Positions 35,301 to 45,094 of a stretch of DNA of 64,000 nt are shown in pieces. The stretch is from Rhizobium etli CFN 42 (lineage in GTDB: Bacteria > Pseudomonadota > Alphaproteobacteria > Rhizobiales > Rhizobiaceae): positions 4,317,609 to 4,381,608 of the forward strand of contig NC_007761.1 of assembly GCF_000092045.1 (NCBI RefSeq), written 5' to 3'. The position numbers were made by a program, and so were the translations under genes. The stretch's first letter is position 1, and every line of letters starts with the position of its first letter. The notes under the pieces are model-generated. The model ran no database searches. It saw nothing but the letters and a program-made list of their open reading frames with translations, and was not told the origin of the DNA.

Positions 35301-37133
35301 CTGCTCTCCCCGAAGATCCGGCTCGTTGCCGCCTTCGATCACCGCGACATCATTATCGATCCCGATCCTGACATGGATAAGACGCTGGCCGAGCGGCAGC
35401 GCCTTTTCAATCTGCCGCGCTCGAGCTGGCAGGACTTCGATAAGAACGTCCTTTCGAAGGGCGCGATGATCATTTCGCGCTCGGCGAAATCGGTGACGCT
35501 GACGCCGGAAGCGGTGAGCGCGATCGGCATCGACAAAGCCGTGGCCACACCCTTCGAGATCATGACGGCGATCCTGAAGAGCCCGGTCGATCTGCTCTGG
35601 TTCGGTGGCATCGGCACCTATGTCAAAGCGGCGTCCGAAACCGATACCGAAGTCGGCGACCGCGCCAATGACCCGATCCGCATCACGGCGGCGGAGGTGG
35701 GCGCCAGGGTGATCGGCGAGGGCGCCAACCTCGGCGTCACGCAGAAGGGCCGCATTGCCTATGGCCTCAGGGGCGGGCGCTGCAATTCCGACGCCATCGA
35801 CAACTCGGCCGGCGTCAACACCTCGGACGTCGAGGTCAACATCAAGATCGCGCTGGCGGCCGCCATGCATGACGGGCGGCTGACGCGGGCAAAACGCGAT
35901 CAGCTTCTTTCGTCGATGACTGCTGAAGTGGCGGCTCTCGTGCTGCGCAACAATTATCTCCAGTCGCTGGCGATCTCGCTGACGGAGCGCAAGGGCACGG
36001 CAAATGGACTGGAGCTCGGCCGCTTCATGAGCGTGCTCGAAGCCGCCGGTCAGCTGAACCGCAAGGTCGAGACTTTGCCTGACGACCAGACCCTTGCTGA
36101 ACGCTATACGGCGGGCAAGCCGCTGACGCGGCCGGAAATCGGCGTGCTGGTGTCCTATGCCAAGATCGTGCTCTTCGACGCGCTCGCCGCAAGCGATCTG
36201 CCCGACGACCCCTATTTTGCCTCGACGCTGTCTAATTATTTCCCGGTCAAGATGCAGAAGTCGAACGCAGGCGATATCGCCCGCCACCGCCTGCGGCGTG
36301 AAATCATCGCGACCGTGCTTGCCAACGAAGCGATCAACCGCGGCGGGCCGAGCTTCATCGTCGCGATGATGGATGCAACGGCGGCTTCGGCGCCGGAAGT
36401 GGTGCGCGCCGCGATCGTTGCGCGTGACGGTTTCGACCTCACCCGACTCTGGGCAGAGACGGATGCGCTCGACGGCAAGATATCGGGCGGGGTGCAGAAC
36501 AGCATCTACGAGGAAATCAGCCACAGCTTTGTCGTGCTCACGCGCCTGCTGTTGAAGACCGCCATGACCAAGGAGGACATGGCCGAGGTGATTAGCCGGC
36601 TGCAGGTCGCTCTCAAGAAGTTGCGGCCTGCTTTCGCAGAACAGGCAGCCGCCGATGCCGCCGCACGCCAGGCGGAGTACGTGCAGGCGGGCGTGCCCGA
36701 AAAGCTCGCTGCCGAGATCGCCAACCTCCAGAGCTTCGCGCTGGTGCCGGAGATCATGCAGATCGCCGAGCGCACCGGCGAGCCGCTGGTGCGTGCGGCC
36801 GAAAATTATTTTGCGGTGTCGAAGACCTTCCGGATCGCCCGGCTGCTGGCGGCAGGCGGCCGAATCCTCACCTCCGACCACTACGAAAATCTGGCGCTCG
36901 CCCGCAGCATCGACCAGATCGCCAGCGCCCGGCGCGACATCGTCATCTCGGCGCTTTCCGATCACGGCAAGGAGAAGCTGCCCGTCCAGGCCTGGCATGC
37001 GCAGGATCGCGTCCGCATCAACCGCATCGTCGAGGAACTTTCGAGCCTCAGCGACAGCGGCGATCCCAATCTTGCGCGCATTACCGTTGCCGCAGGCATC
37101 CTGACCGATCTTGCGCGAGACCGGGCGAGGTGA
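32358..37133 (+). CDS. NAD-specific glutamate dehydrogenase, large (GDH-180 type)
   Basis: A 1591-residue enzyme that deaminates glutamate to 2-oxoglutarate with NAD. The long N-terminal half (ACT-like regulatory region) precedes the catalytic core, visible as [41 protein letters not shown] and [16 protein letters not shown], then the Rossmann region. It ends in a helical C-terminal part. The length matches the large class known from Streptomyces, Pseudomonas and Caulobacter. GGGGAGG precedes the ATG. Its TGA overlaps a GTG of the transporter gene downstream, so the two may be linked. Confidence 0.95.
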   Translation: [1591 protein letters not shown]

Positions 37134-37156
37134 GACAGTCCGCCAAAAAGGAGCGG

Positions 37157-38545
37157 ATGTTGAATCGCATTGACTGGACAGGGACGCAGCCGCCAAAGGC
37201 CACGGAGAAGGGCATCTGGGGGTGGATGTTCTTCGACTGGGCGGCGCAGCCCTTCTTCACGGTGGTCACCACCTTCATCTTCGGCCCCTATTTCGTCTCG
37301 CGCCTGACCGATGACCCGGTGTCGGCGCAGACGACGTGGAGCAACATGGCGACGATCTCCTCGGTGATCATCGCCCTGCTCTCACCGGTGCTCGGCTCGA
37401 TCGCCGACCAGTCCGGCGCACGCAAACCCTGGATCGGCTTCTTCGCCATAATCAAGATCGCAAGTCTTTTCGGCTTGTGGTTTGCAGCCCCCGGATCGCC
37501 TGTCCTCTATCCCGTGATCTTCATGATCCTCGCCTCGGTTTCAGCCGAGTTTTCTATCGTCTTCAACGATTCGATGATGCCGCGGCTGGTCGCCAAGCAC
37601 GAAGTCGGCAAGCTCTCCAATACCGCCTGGGGGCTTGGTTACCTCGGCGGCATGATCGTGCTGATTGCTGTCGTCACGCTTCTGGCGGCAAGCCCGGAAA
37701 GCGGCAAGACCATTCTCGGCCTCGATCCGCTTTTCGGCCTTGATCCCAAGAACGGCCAGGATGCGCGCATCACCGGACCGATCTCGGCCGTCTGGTACCT
37801 GATTTTCATCCTGCCGATGTTCTTTTTCACGCCCGATGTCGGCAGAGGCCTGCCCTTCGGCACTGCCATCCGCGCCGGCCTGCGGGAACTGAGAAACACC
37901 CTCGGCGAACTCAAGGAGCGGCGCGGAGTTCTGAAATTCCTCGTCGCCCGCATGATCTATCAGGACGGCGTCAACGGCCTGCTGATTCTCGGCGGCGTCT
38001 TCGCCGCCGGCATGTTCGGCTGGGCGACGATCGAGATCGGCCTCTACGGCATCATCCTGACCGTCGTCGCGATCTTCGGCTGCCTGATCGCCGGCCGGAT
38101 CGACAAGGGCGTCGGTTCGAAGGTGACCGTGGTCATCAGCCTTACCCTGCTGCTTCTCGCCACCATCGGCATCATCTCGACCGGGCCGGGTTATACCCTG
38201 TTTGGCCTCATGGCGCTGCCGACCGTCGATTCCGGTGACCTCTTCGGCACCGCCGCGGAAAAGGCCTATATCCTCTATGGCCTGCTGATCGGTCTCGCCT
38301 TCGGGCCGGTGCAGGCCTCGTCGCGCTCCTATCTCGCCCGCAGCGTCAGCCTCGAGGAAGCCGGCCGCTATTTCGGCATCTACGCGCTTTCCGGGCGCGC
38401 CACGAGCTTCATGGCGACGCTGCTTTTCTCGCTGGTGACCTACCTGAGCGGCTCACCGCGGTTCGGCATGGCGACGCTGATCCTGTTCCTCGCCGGCGGG
38501 CTGGTGCTCTTGATCCGCACGCCCTATCCGGCCGACCGCGGCTAA
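37157..38545 (+). CDS. MFS transporter, UMF1 (Atg22-like) family
   Basis: A 462-residue membrane protein with about 12 transmembrane segments and the UMF1/Atg22 signatures WGWMFFDWAAQPFFTVVTTFIFGPYF, LSPVLGSIADQSGARK and LANTAWGLGYLGGM-like SNTAWGLGYLGGM. Related yeast Atg22 exports amino acids from the vacuole; the bacterial substrate is unknown. The start is ATG at 37157 after AAGGAG, or GTG at 37130 overlapping the dehydrogenase stop. Coupling to glutamate dehydrogenase hints at amino-acid transport (inference). Confidence 0.82.
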   Translation: MLNRIDWTGTQPPKATEKGIWGWMFFDWAAQPFFTVVTTFIFGPYFVSRLTDDPVSAQTTWSNMATISSVIIALLSPVLGSIADQSGARKPWIGFFAIIKIASLFGLWFAAPGSPVLYPVIFMILASVSAEFSIVFNDSMMPRLVAKHEVGKLSNTAWGLGYLGGMIVLIAVVTLLAASPESGKTILGLDPLFGLDPKNGQDARITGPISAVWYLIFILPMFFFTPDVGRGLPFGTAIRAGLRELRNTLGELKERRGVLKFLVARMIYQDGVNGLLILGGVFAAGMFGWATIEIGLYGIILTVVAIFGCLIAGRIDKGVGSKVTVVISLTLLLLATIGIISTGPGYTLFGLMALPTVDSGDLFGTAAEKAYILYGLLIGLAFGPVQASSRSYLARSVSLEEAGRYFGIYALSGRATSFMATLLFSLVTYLSGSPRFGMATLILFLAGGLVLLIRTPYPADRG

Positions 38546-38557
38546 AATCATCCTCTT

Positions 38558-40174
38558 CTAGTGCCGGAAGTGACGCATGCCGGTGAAGACCATCGCGATG
38601 CCGTGTTCATTGGCGGCATCGATAACCTCCTGATCGCGCATCGAGCCGCCCGGCTGGATGACTGCCGTCGCGCCTGCGGCAATCATCGACAGGAGACCGT
38701 CGGCAAAGGGCAGGAAGGCTTCGGAGGCAACCGCCGAACCCTTGGTCATCGGAACCGCGAGTCCGAGCGCCTTGGCGGCTTCTTCGGCCTTCAGCGCGGC
38801 GATGCGCGCAGAATCGACCCGGCTCATCTGGCCGGCGCCGATCCCGGCCGTCTGGCCGTCCTTGGCGTAGACCACGGCGTTTGATTTCACATGTTTTCCG
38901 ACCTTGAAGGCAAACTTCATATCCTCGAGCTCTTGGCCCGTCGGCGCACGTCTGGTGACGACCTTCAGTTCCAGATCCTCGACCATACCGTTGTCGCGGC
39001 TCTGGACAAGCAGGCCGCCGGAAACGGTTTTCGCCGTCAGCCCTGCAACGCGTGGATCGGGCAGGCCGCCGGCCGAGAGGAGCCGGAGGTTCGGCTTGCG
39101 CGCAACGATTGCCTTTGCCTCTTCGGTGACATCCGGGGCGATGATCACCTCGGTGAAAAGCTTGACAATCTCTTCGGCCGTTTCGGCGTCCAAGATCTGG
39201 TTGAGCGCGATGATGCCGCCGAAGGCGGAAACGGAATCGCAGGCAAGCGCCCGCTGATAGGCTTCGATCAGGCTCGAACCGGTGGCGACGCCGCACGGAT
39301 TGGCGTGCTTGATAATGGCGCAGGCCGGCGCCCTTTCCGGCAGGAACTCGGCGACGAGCTCGTAGGCGGCGTCAGTGTCGTTGATATTGTTATAGGAGAG
39401 CTGCTTGCCCTGCAGAAGCACAGCCGTCGAAACACCCGGGCGTTTCTCGCCCGTGACATAGAAGGCGGCCCTCTGGTGCGGGTTTTCGCCGTAGCGCATC
39501 TCTTCCTTCAGCACGCCGCCGATGACGCGGTGGCGCGGCGTGTCGATCGACAGCGCTTCGGCAAACCAGTTGGAAATCGCAGCGTCATAGGCCGCGGTTC
39601 GAGCATAGGCCTTGGCGGCCATGCGCTGGCGGAAGGCATAGGCCGTCTTGCCGGCATCGGCCGAAAGCTGCTCCTTGAACTCGGCATAATCGTTGGGATC
39701 GGTCAGAATTGTCACATAGGCGTGGTTCTTGGCCGATGCCCGGATCATCGCCGGACCGCCAATATCGATATTCTCGACGGTCGTTGGATAATCGCCGCCG
39801 GCCGCGCGCACCTCTTCGAAGGGATAGAGATTGATGACGGCCAGATCGATGCCCTCTATGCCGTGCTTCTTCATCGCTTCCTGGTGCTCGTTGTCGTCGC
39901 GGATCGCCAGCAGGCCGCCATGCACGGTCGGGTGCAACGTCTTGACGCGGCCATCCATGATCTCTGGAAAACCGGTGATGTCGGAGACATCGGTGACGGC
40001 GAGGCCGGCGGCAGCGATCGCCTTATAGGTACCTCCGGTCGACAGCAGACGCACGCCTCTTTCGGACAATGCCTGGGCGAGCTCGACGATGCCGGTCTTG
40101 TCGAAAACGGAGAGGAGCGCGGTCTTGATTTCGACCTTGTCCGGGGCGGGGATCTTTTTGGAAATGACTGCCAT
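38558..40174 (-). CDS. purH: Bifunctional AICAR transformylase / IMP cyclohydrolase PurH
   Basis: Carries out the last two steps of IMP synthesis: formyl transfer to AICAR, then ring closure. The 538 residues show an N-terminal IMP cyclohydrolase (MGS-like) domain ([35 protein letters not shown]) and a C-terminal transformylase ([14 protein letters not shown] and the final [30 protein letters not shown]). The gene is convergent with the MFS gene, with 12 bases between the stops. Confidence 0.97.
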   Translation of the reverse strand: MAVISKKIPAPDKVEIKTALLSVFDKTGIVELAQALSERGVRLLSTGGTYKAIAAAGLAVTDVSDITGFPEIMDGRVKTLHPTVHGGLLAIRDDNEHQEAMKKHGIEGIDLAVINLYPFEEVRAAGGDYPTTVENIDIGGPAMIRASAKNHAYVTILTDPNDYAEFKEQLSADAGKTAYAFRQRMAAKAYARTAAYDAAISNWFAEALSIDTPRHRVIGGVLKEEMRYGENPHQRAAFYVTGEKRPGVSTAVLLQGKQLSYNNINDTDAAYELVAEFLPERAPACAIIKHANPCGVATGSSLIEAYQRALACDSVSAFGGIIALNQILDAETAEEIVKLFTEVIIAPDVTEEAKAIVARKPNLRLLSAGGLPDPRVAGLTAKTVSGGLLVQSRDNGMVEDLELKVVTRRAPTGQELEDMKFAFKVGKHVKSNAVVYAKDGQTAGIGAGQMSRVDSARIAALKAEEAAKALGLAVPMTKGSAVASEAFLPFADGLLSMIAAGATAVIQPGGSMRDQEVIDAANEHGIAMVFTGMRHFRH

Positions 40175-40208
40175 GAACCTTCTCCGTTCGGGCTTCGGGA
40201 GATATCCG

Positions 40209-40264
40209 CTAGAGCATGAGGCCGAAAAGTGTGAGCGGCTTTTTCGGACGAGATCCTGCCTTAG
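40209..40264. repeat. Degenerate rhizobial intergenic repeat
   Basis: CTAGAGCATGAGGCCGAAAA-GTGTGAGCGG-CTTTTTCGGACG resembles, from memory, a short palindromic element widespread between genes in Rhizobium (RIME-like). The inner CCGAAAA / TTTTCGG can pair. It lies upstream of purH. Confidence 0.45.
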
Positions 40265-40379
40265 GGACGTTATCTTGCTGTCGCCGCGTTAGCACAGCTT
40301 TGACACCACGCAAACAGCGCTGATGCTCTGTCTTTCGATTTAGTCCCGGATTGGAATTTGGCGAGCCGGCAAATCCCGT

Positions 40380-42050
40380 CTAGGCTTTACGGGAGAGAAA
40401 CCAGCGGATCTCCGTCTTCTCGGCCAGATCGAAATCGATCTCGATCTGGTCCGAGCCGCAAATGCCGGAGCTATCGGCAAAGAAGATGTCCTCGGAAATC
40501 AGCACTTCGTTGCCGGGCGCGGAGAACAGCCAGCTTTCGCCGTCCGGCGCCGTCAGCAGCACGGATTCTCCATCGCTCTGCTGCAGAACAATGGATGGAT
40601 GAATATGAAAACGGGCGACAGCCTTCGGAGGCTCGTCAGTTCCGTACCCTTCACGCCGGATGAGCCGGTCGTGGCCTGTCACCATCGAACCTGCGGCATT
40701 GAGCGTCAGCTCACGCTCGTGCAGCACGCCGAACGGCCTGAGATAACCGTCATGGCTGAGCTTGATGCTGTCGCGCCCATCGTCCGTTTCGACACGTTCG
40801 ACGCTGACGGTTTTCACCGGCTCGGTGATCGCGTGATCGAGGAAAGGCGAGTGTGAAAAACGGCTGGATGAGGTGTCGTTGAGGATCACGGTCGAATGCG
40901 CCGCTGTCGTGCGCGCCATCTGCACATAACGGTGTCCGGCAAATTTCGGCGATCCGGAATTGACGATGAAGCGATGGCGGCCAGACGACATCTCAAAGGA
41001 AAGGCTGCCGGCATGCGCGGTCCGCAATGCGCCCGAGGGCGGCGTGCCGGTGTCGGCGATGATAACAGTCTTGCCCCCGGAAAGCCTCTGATAACGTGAC
41101 TGCGGCAAAGCTTTGAATGGCTGGCCGGCGGTCTCGTCATATCTGAGCACCGACATCAGCTCATTGGCGAGCGTGGAGGTTGCGCCGTTGAAAAGCGCCA
41201 GGTCCCCGTCCTGATGCCGGAAGAACCGCAAAGCCGGATACATGCGGTCGATGCCGGAGATCAGCTTCTGCGGCAGATCATGGCCAAGATTGACGTAAGT
41301 CTGCCGCAATGGCAGCAGGTCGAGCAGCAGTTCCAGACCGATGCGCGGATTGCGCGAGATGTGGCCGCCATCCGGGAGAATCTGGCTATCGAATTGACGG
41401 TCGAGCGCCTGCGCCGCTCTTCGAAGTGTGGATGCGCGGGCCGGCATGGCGACGGAAGCCATGGCGAGCGCGATGCGCAGCCGGAACAACTCCAGGCCAC
41501 CGAGCGTATAGGGCGCCATGCGATGCAGGAACCTGACCTGGAAAGCCAGCGACTTCATGAACCGGCGATAGAAGCCACGATCGGCGTTCTGCAGCACAAC
41601 AGGCGAATGCGACAGCCAGGCGATGACGCGTTGGGCAGTGACGTCGGTCTCCCAGGCAATTCCTTCCATACGGCCGGCATGGATGGAAAGCCAGCTGTCG
41701 ACGATGGCGCGAGCAGCAGCCGCGCTGCGTTCCGTCTTGTGCGCCCGCATGTGCCGCAGCCAGCCGAAGCTGTGCAAGCGGCTCGCAAAAGGCCGCGAGG
41801 GCAGGGTGAAGGTGAAGGGCGATTTGCCGTTGGTTTCCAGCATGCGCCCGGCGAGGAGGAAACGTCCATTGAGAATTTCGTCGGCCACATGCGGATCGAT
41901 GCCGCGAAGATCGGTGGGGGCGACGATCAGACGCTCGGGCGGTTTGATCGAATGGCGAATGAGCTTCAGGCGCAGCAATGCGACGCGGCGCAAGGCGCGC
42001 CGCCAAGCTTCCCGAACATACATGCTCGCAAAACGCCGACCGGACTGCAT
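40380..42050 (-). CDS. Heparinase II/III family protein
   Basis: A 556-residue protein with an N-terminal alpha/alpha toroid (about 30-320) and a C-terminal heparinase II/III-like beta-sandwich (about 320-550; NSGSPKFAGHRYVQMARTTAAHSTVILND holds the conserved region). Family members cleave uronic-acid polysaccharides by beta-elimination. I see no signal peptide and no other polysaccharide genes nearby. Its position between purH and rsmB on the same strand suggests a conserved housekeeping context, not a catabolic cluster. Confidence 0.8.
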   Translation of the reverse strand: MQSGRRFASMYVREAWRRALRRVALLRLKLIRHSIKPPERLIVAPTDLRGIDPHVADEILNGRFLLAGRMLETNGKSPFTFTLPSRPFASRLHSFGWLRHMRAHKTERSAAAARAIVDSWLSIHAGRMEGIAWETDVTAQRVIAWLSHSPVVLQNADRGFYRRFMKSLAFQVRFLHRMAPYTLGGLELFRLRIALAMASVAMPARASTLRRAAQALDRQFDSQILPDGGHISRNPRIGLELLLDLLPLRQTYVNLGHDLPQKLISGIDRMYPALRFFRHQDGDLALFNGATSTLANELMSVLRYDETAGQPFKALPQSRYQRLSGGKTVIIADTGTPPSGALRTAHAGSLSFEMSSGRHRFIVNSGSPKFAGHRYVQMARTTAAHSTVILNDTSSSRFSHSPFLDHAITEPVKTVSVERVETDDGRDSIKLSHDGYLRPFGVLHERELTLNAAGSMVTGHDRLIRREGYGTDEPPKAVARFHIHPSIVLQQSDGESVLLTAPDGESWLFSAPGNEVLISEDIFFADSSGICGSDQIEIDFDLAEKTEIRWFLSRKA

Positions 42051-42253
42051 ATTCTATTGTCTATTGACCCTCGTGGTTAAGAATAGGTGAAAAGCGGCCG
42101 ATTTCATCGCCCGCAATGAATTAATTCGTGACAAAGTTCGAATATACGCAATTTCTGAATTTCAGTTGAGATCATTCGACGGTTCGCAACGCACCGTGGC
42201 GATGATGCGAGGATTTCGAATTCCCGCATGGTTGCGCTGGCCTTTGAGCTTGG

Positions 42254-43654
42254 TCAACCAGCTCGGCGCAGCACGGCCGCGTAAAAGCCGTCGAGACCGG
42301 AGGCGATGCCGTCAGGCATTTTCAGCATGGTCGGAAGCGTGCGGAATTCGCCGAGCGGCGTGATCGCCGCTTCGAGACCGGGCCAGTCGCCGGCGTTGAT
42401 TGCAACGCGCTCGATCGCATTGGTATCGGAAAGAACCCGGGCGACGACCTCCTCGCCCTCGGCGGGATCGAGCGAGCAATTCGAAAACACCAGCGTGCCC
42501 AAGGGCTTCAGCAGGGTGAGCGCATGGCGCAGCAACCGCTCCTGCAGCGCCGCCAGCCTGGCGATATCATCCGGCCCCTTGGTCCACAGCACATCGGGAT
42601 GCCGGCGCGTCGTGCCGGTGGAAGAGCAGGGGGCGTCGAGCAGGATCGCATCGAAGCCTTCTGACGGTTTAAATGTCATTAGGTCTGCCGCGACCGTTTC
42701 CGCCTTCAGGGCGAGCCGGTCGAGATTGGAGCGCAGTCGTCTTAGTCGGCTTTCCGACTGATCGAGGGCGGTAACCGCGCCGCCGGCAAGGATGAGCTGT
42801 GCCGTCTTGCCGCCGGGCGCAGCACAGAGATCGGCGGCACGTTTGCCGGAGAGATCGCCGAAAAGCCTGGCCGGAATGCTTGCCGCTGCATCCTGCACCC
42901 ACCACGCGCCTTCATCGAACCCCTCAAGCGATGGAATGCCGCCATCGAAAGCGGCAAGCCGCACGCCGCCGGTGGGCAGGGCAACGCCGTTCAGCCTCTT
43001 TGCCCAGCCTTCGGCGTCGGATTTCACCGTCAGGTCGATCGCCGCCGGTTCGAGCTGCGATTGCGAGATCGCCAGCGCTGCGTCGCGGCCATAGGCCTTT
43101 TCCAGCCGTGCAAGGAACCAGGACGGCATCGGCGCGACCTTGCCGATCCGCGCCAGCACCTCGTCCTTTTCCCGGCCGAGCCGGCGCAGCACGGCATTGA
43201 CCAGCTTGGCGAAACGGCGATTGCGCGGATCCTGATTGGCCTGCTCGACGGCAAGATCGACGGCCGAATGATCGGGCACGTCGAGATAGAGAATCTGTGC
43301 CGCGCCGATTGCCAGAACGTGATGCAGCGCCCGCGCGCCCTCCGGCAGCGGCGATTCCAGCAGCGAGGCGATGGCCGCATCGATTCGCGGCAGATGGCGT
43401 AGCGTCGTGTTCAGAATGGCGCGGACAAGCGCCCGGTCGCTTTCACCGAGCGCCTTGTAGGCAGGATTGCCGTGTTCGTGATCGAGAGCGCCGTCGAGCG
43501 GCAGCTTGCGGTCGACGACGGCAGCGAGGATTTTTGCGGCCGCGGCCCGGGCCTGCAGGCCGGGCTTAAGAGGCGCCGATCGGCCGGTCGGGCGGTCGCT
43601 GGAGGGTTTCTGCTTACGGAATGGCTTCTTCGTGCCGTCTGAATTCAAGACCAC
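42254..43654 (-). CDS. rsmB: 16S rRNA m5C967 methyltransferase RsmB
   Basis: SAM-dependent methylation of cytosine 967 in 16S rRNA. The 466-residue protein has an N-terminal NusB-like RNA-binding domain (about 30-165) and the methyltransferase domain with motif I region [15 protein letters not shown], the catalytic-cysteine motif [16 protein letters not shown] and [17 protein letters not shown] start at 43654 overlaps the end of htpX by ten bases, so htpX and rsmB form an operon. Confidence 0.95.
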   Translation of the reverse strand: MVLNSDGTKKPFRKQKPSSDRPTGRSAPLKPGLQARAAAAKILAAVVDRKLPLDGALDHEHGNPAYKALGESDRALVRAILNTTLRHLPRIDAAIASLLESPLPEGARALHHVLAIGAAQILYLDVPDHSAVDLAVEQANQDPRNRRFAKLVNAVLRRLGREKDEVLARIGKVAPMPSWFLARLEKAYGRDAALAISQSQLEPAAIDLTVKSDAEGWAKRLNGVALPTGGVRLAAFDGGIPSLEGFDEGAWWVQDAAASIPARLFGDLSGKRAADLCAAPGGKTAQLILAGGAVTALDQSESRLRRLRSNLDRLALKAETVAADLMTFKPSEGFDAILLDAPCSSTGTTRRHPDVLWTKGPDDIARLAALQERLLRHALTLLKPLGTLVFSNCSLDPAEGEEVVARVLSDTNAIERVAINAGDWPGLEAAITPLGEFRTLPTMLKMPDGIASGLDGFYAAVLRRAG

Positions 43655-44601
43655 GGACCTCTTGGCGGTTGCGAACCACCGCGACCCGTATTCGGAACAG
43701 AGCGCGATTTGCGCGTCGGATTAACAGCACGAACCGGTCCCGTCGAGACATTCATGCCGCTTTGCGCCATCTCCTGCAGCGCGGCAATGCGGTTTTCCGT
43801 GTCCGGATGCGTCGAAAACAGATTGTCCATGCGCTCGCCGGAAAGCGGATTGATGATGAACATATGCGCCGTCGCCGGATTGCGCTCGGCATCCTCGTTC
43901 GGCACATGGGCCGCGCCACGGGCGATCTTGCCGAGCGCCGAAGCGAGCCAGAGCGGATTGCCGCAGATTTCGGCGCCACGGCGGTCTGCCGAATATTCAC
44001 GCGTGCGGCTGATCGCCATCTGCACCAGCATGGCGGCGAGCGGCGCTACGATCATTGCGACAAGGACGCCGACGAAGCCGAGCGGATTGTTGTTGTTGTC
44101 GCGATTACCGCCGAAGAAGAAGGCGAAATTGCCGAGCATCGAGATCGCCCCGGCAAGCGTTGCCGTTATCGTCATCGTCAGCGTGTCGCGGTTCTGAATA
44201 TGGGCCAGCTCATGCGCCATCACCCCAGCGACTTCCTCCGGAGACAGGGCCTGGAGCAGACCCGTCGAGGCGGCGACGGCGGCATTTTCGGGATTGCGGC
44301 CGGTGGCGAAGGCATTCGGCTGCGGGCTGTCGTAGAGATAGACCTTCGGCATCGGCAGGCCGGCATTCCGGGCGAGATCGCGCACGATCGCAAAGAATTC
44401 CGGCGCATTCCGTTCGTCGATCTCATGCGCGCGATAGGCCGCAAGCACCATGCGATCGGAGTTCCAATAGGAGAAGAAATTCATGCCGGCGGCAATGAGA
44501 AAGGCGATCATCATGCCGCCCCGACCGCCGATCAGAAAGCCGACGAACATAAAAAGCGCCGTCATGAAGGCAAGCAACATGGCAGTGCGAACGAGGTTCA
44601 T
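43645..44601 (-). CDS. htpX: Membrane zinc protease HtpX
   Basis: An M48 metalloprotease of the inner membrane that degrades misfolded membrane proteins. The 318-residue protein has N-terminal spans (about 5-25 and 28-48), the zinc motif HELAH in [13 protein letters not shown] and two further spans (about 145-200). The third ligand region is [18 protein letters not shown]. The C-terminal tail is polar and Ser/Arg-rich. ATG at 44601 ([11 protein letters not shown]) was chosen over an in-frame start at 44634. It is divergent from the sdhAF4 gene. Confidence 0.95.
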   Translation of the reverse strand: MNLVRTAMLLAFMTALFMFVGFLIGGRGGMMIAFLIAAGMNFFSYWNSDRMVLAAYRAHEIDERNAPEFFAIVRDLARNAGLPMPKVYLYDSPQPNAFATGRNPENAAVAASTGLLQALSPEEVAGVMAHELAHIQNRDTLTMTITATLAGAISMLGNFAFFFGGNRDNNNNPLGFVGVLVAMIVAPLAAMLVQMAISRTREYSADRRGAEICGNPLWLASALGKIARGAAHVPNEDAERNPATAHMFIINPLSGERMDNLFSTHPDTENRIAALQEMAQSGMNVSTGPVRAVNPTRKSRSVPNTGRGGSQPPRGPWS

Positions 44602-44711
44602 TGCGAATCTCCAACTCCGATTTCGGCGTCGCAAGCTTTCATTCCCGGCGACCGCGCATTATGATTTGGTTATTCACCCGCCATTTTCAATATTTCCGGC
44701 AGGAGAAGGCC

Positions 44712-44936
44712 ATGCAGGAAGCCGATAACGACAATAGCCAACCGCCGACGGCCAACGGATCGGAGCCGCCGCGCAAAATGCTGTCCGCGGCTGCCCAGCG
44801 TGCGCTTGCCGAGGCCGAGGAGCGGCGAAAAAACCAGAAGCCGCTGGAGCTGCCGCCGGAGATCGGCGGCCGCGGCGGAGCCGAGCCGGCCCGTTTCGGC
44901 GATTACGAGATCAATGGCCGGGCGATCGATTTCTAA
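44712..44936 (+). CDS. Succinate dehydrogenase assembly factor 4 homologue (DUF1674)
   Basis: A 74-residue protein ending in the SdhAF4/DUF1674 motif GGRGGAEPARFGDYEINGRAIDF. Mitochondrial SdhAF4 binds flavinylated SdhA and protects it before complex II assembly, so a similar role is likely. The first half is charged and probably disordered. A strong AGGAGAAGG sits just before the ATG. The sdh genes are not in the window. Confidence 0.88.
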   Translation: MQEADNDNSQPPTANGSEPPRKMLSAAAQRALAEAEERRKNQKPLELPPEIGGRGGAEPARFGDYEINGRAIDF

Positions 44937-44952
44937 TGCACGTCGCCCGAAC

Positions 44953-45042
44953 GCGCACAGCGGTTCCGGGACAAAGACATCGATGAAAACAACGGGCTAA
45001 AGCGCGTCATGAATCAAATGTGATGCGGCGCGCTGCAGTATG
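44953..45042. repeat. Degenerate dispersed rhizobial repeat
   Basis: The stretch GCGCACAGCGGTTCCGGGAC... then GGGCTAAAGCGCGTCATGAATC... resembles, from memory, a common intergenic repeat of Rhizobium that ends in CTAAAGCGCGTC. It is followed by GCGGCGCGCT, which can pair imperfectly with AGCGCGTC. It separates the convergent sdhAF4-like gene and acs. Confidence 0.4.
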
Positions 45043-45061
45043 CGCCACGGCCAGAAGAGAT

Positions 45062-45089
45062 GAGCCGCTCCGGTACTCGGAGCGGCTCG
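45062..45089 (-). terminator. Terminator of acs
   Basis: Stem GAGCCGCTCCG / CGGAGCGGCTC with a short loop lies about five bases after the acs stop codon. TCTCTTCT follows on the minus strand. Confidence 0.75.
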
Positions 45090-45094
45090 ATATG

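Noticed and set aside
32883..37196. A 1437-codon open frame on the minus strand opposite glutamate dehydrogenase
   Set aside because: It is the mirror of a high-GC coding sequence; it shows no protein family features, while the plus-strand frame is a clear enzyme.
42051..42253. A small RNA gene between the heparinase-like gene and rsmB
   Set aside because: The 203 bases are AT-richer than the surroundings but show no promoter-terminator pair or strong fold that I can see.
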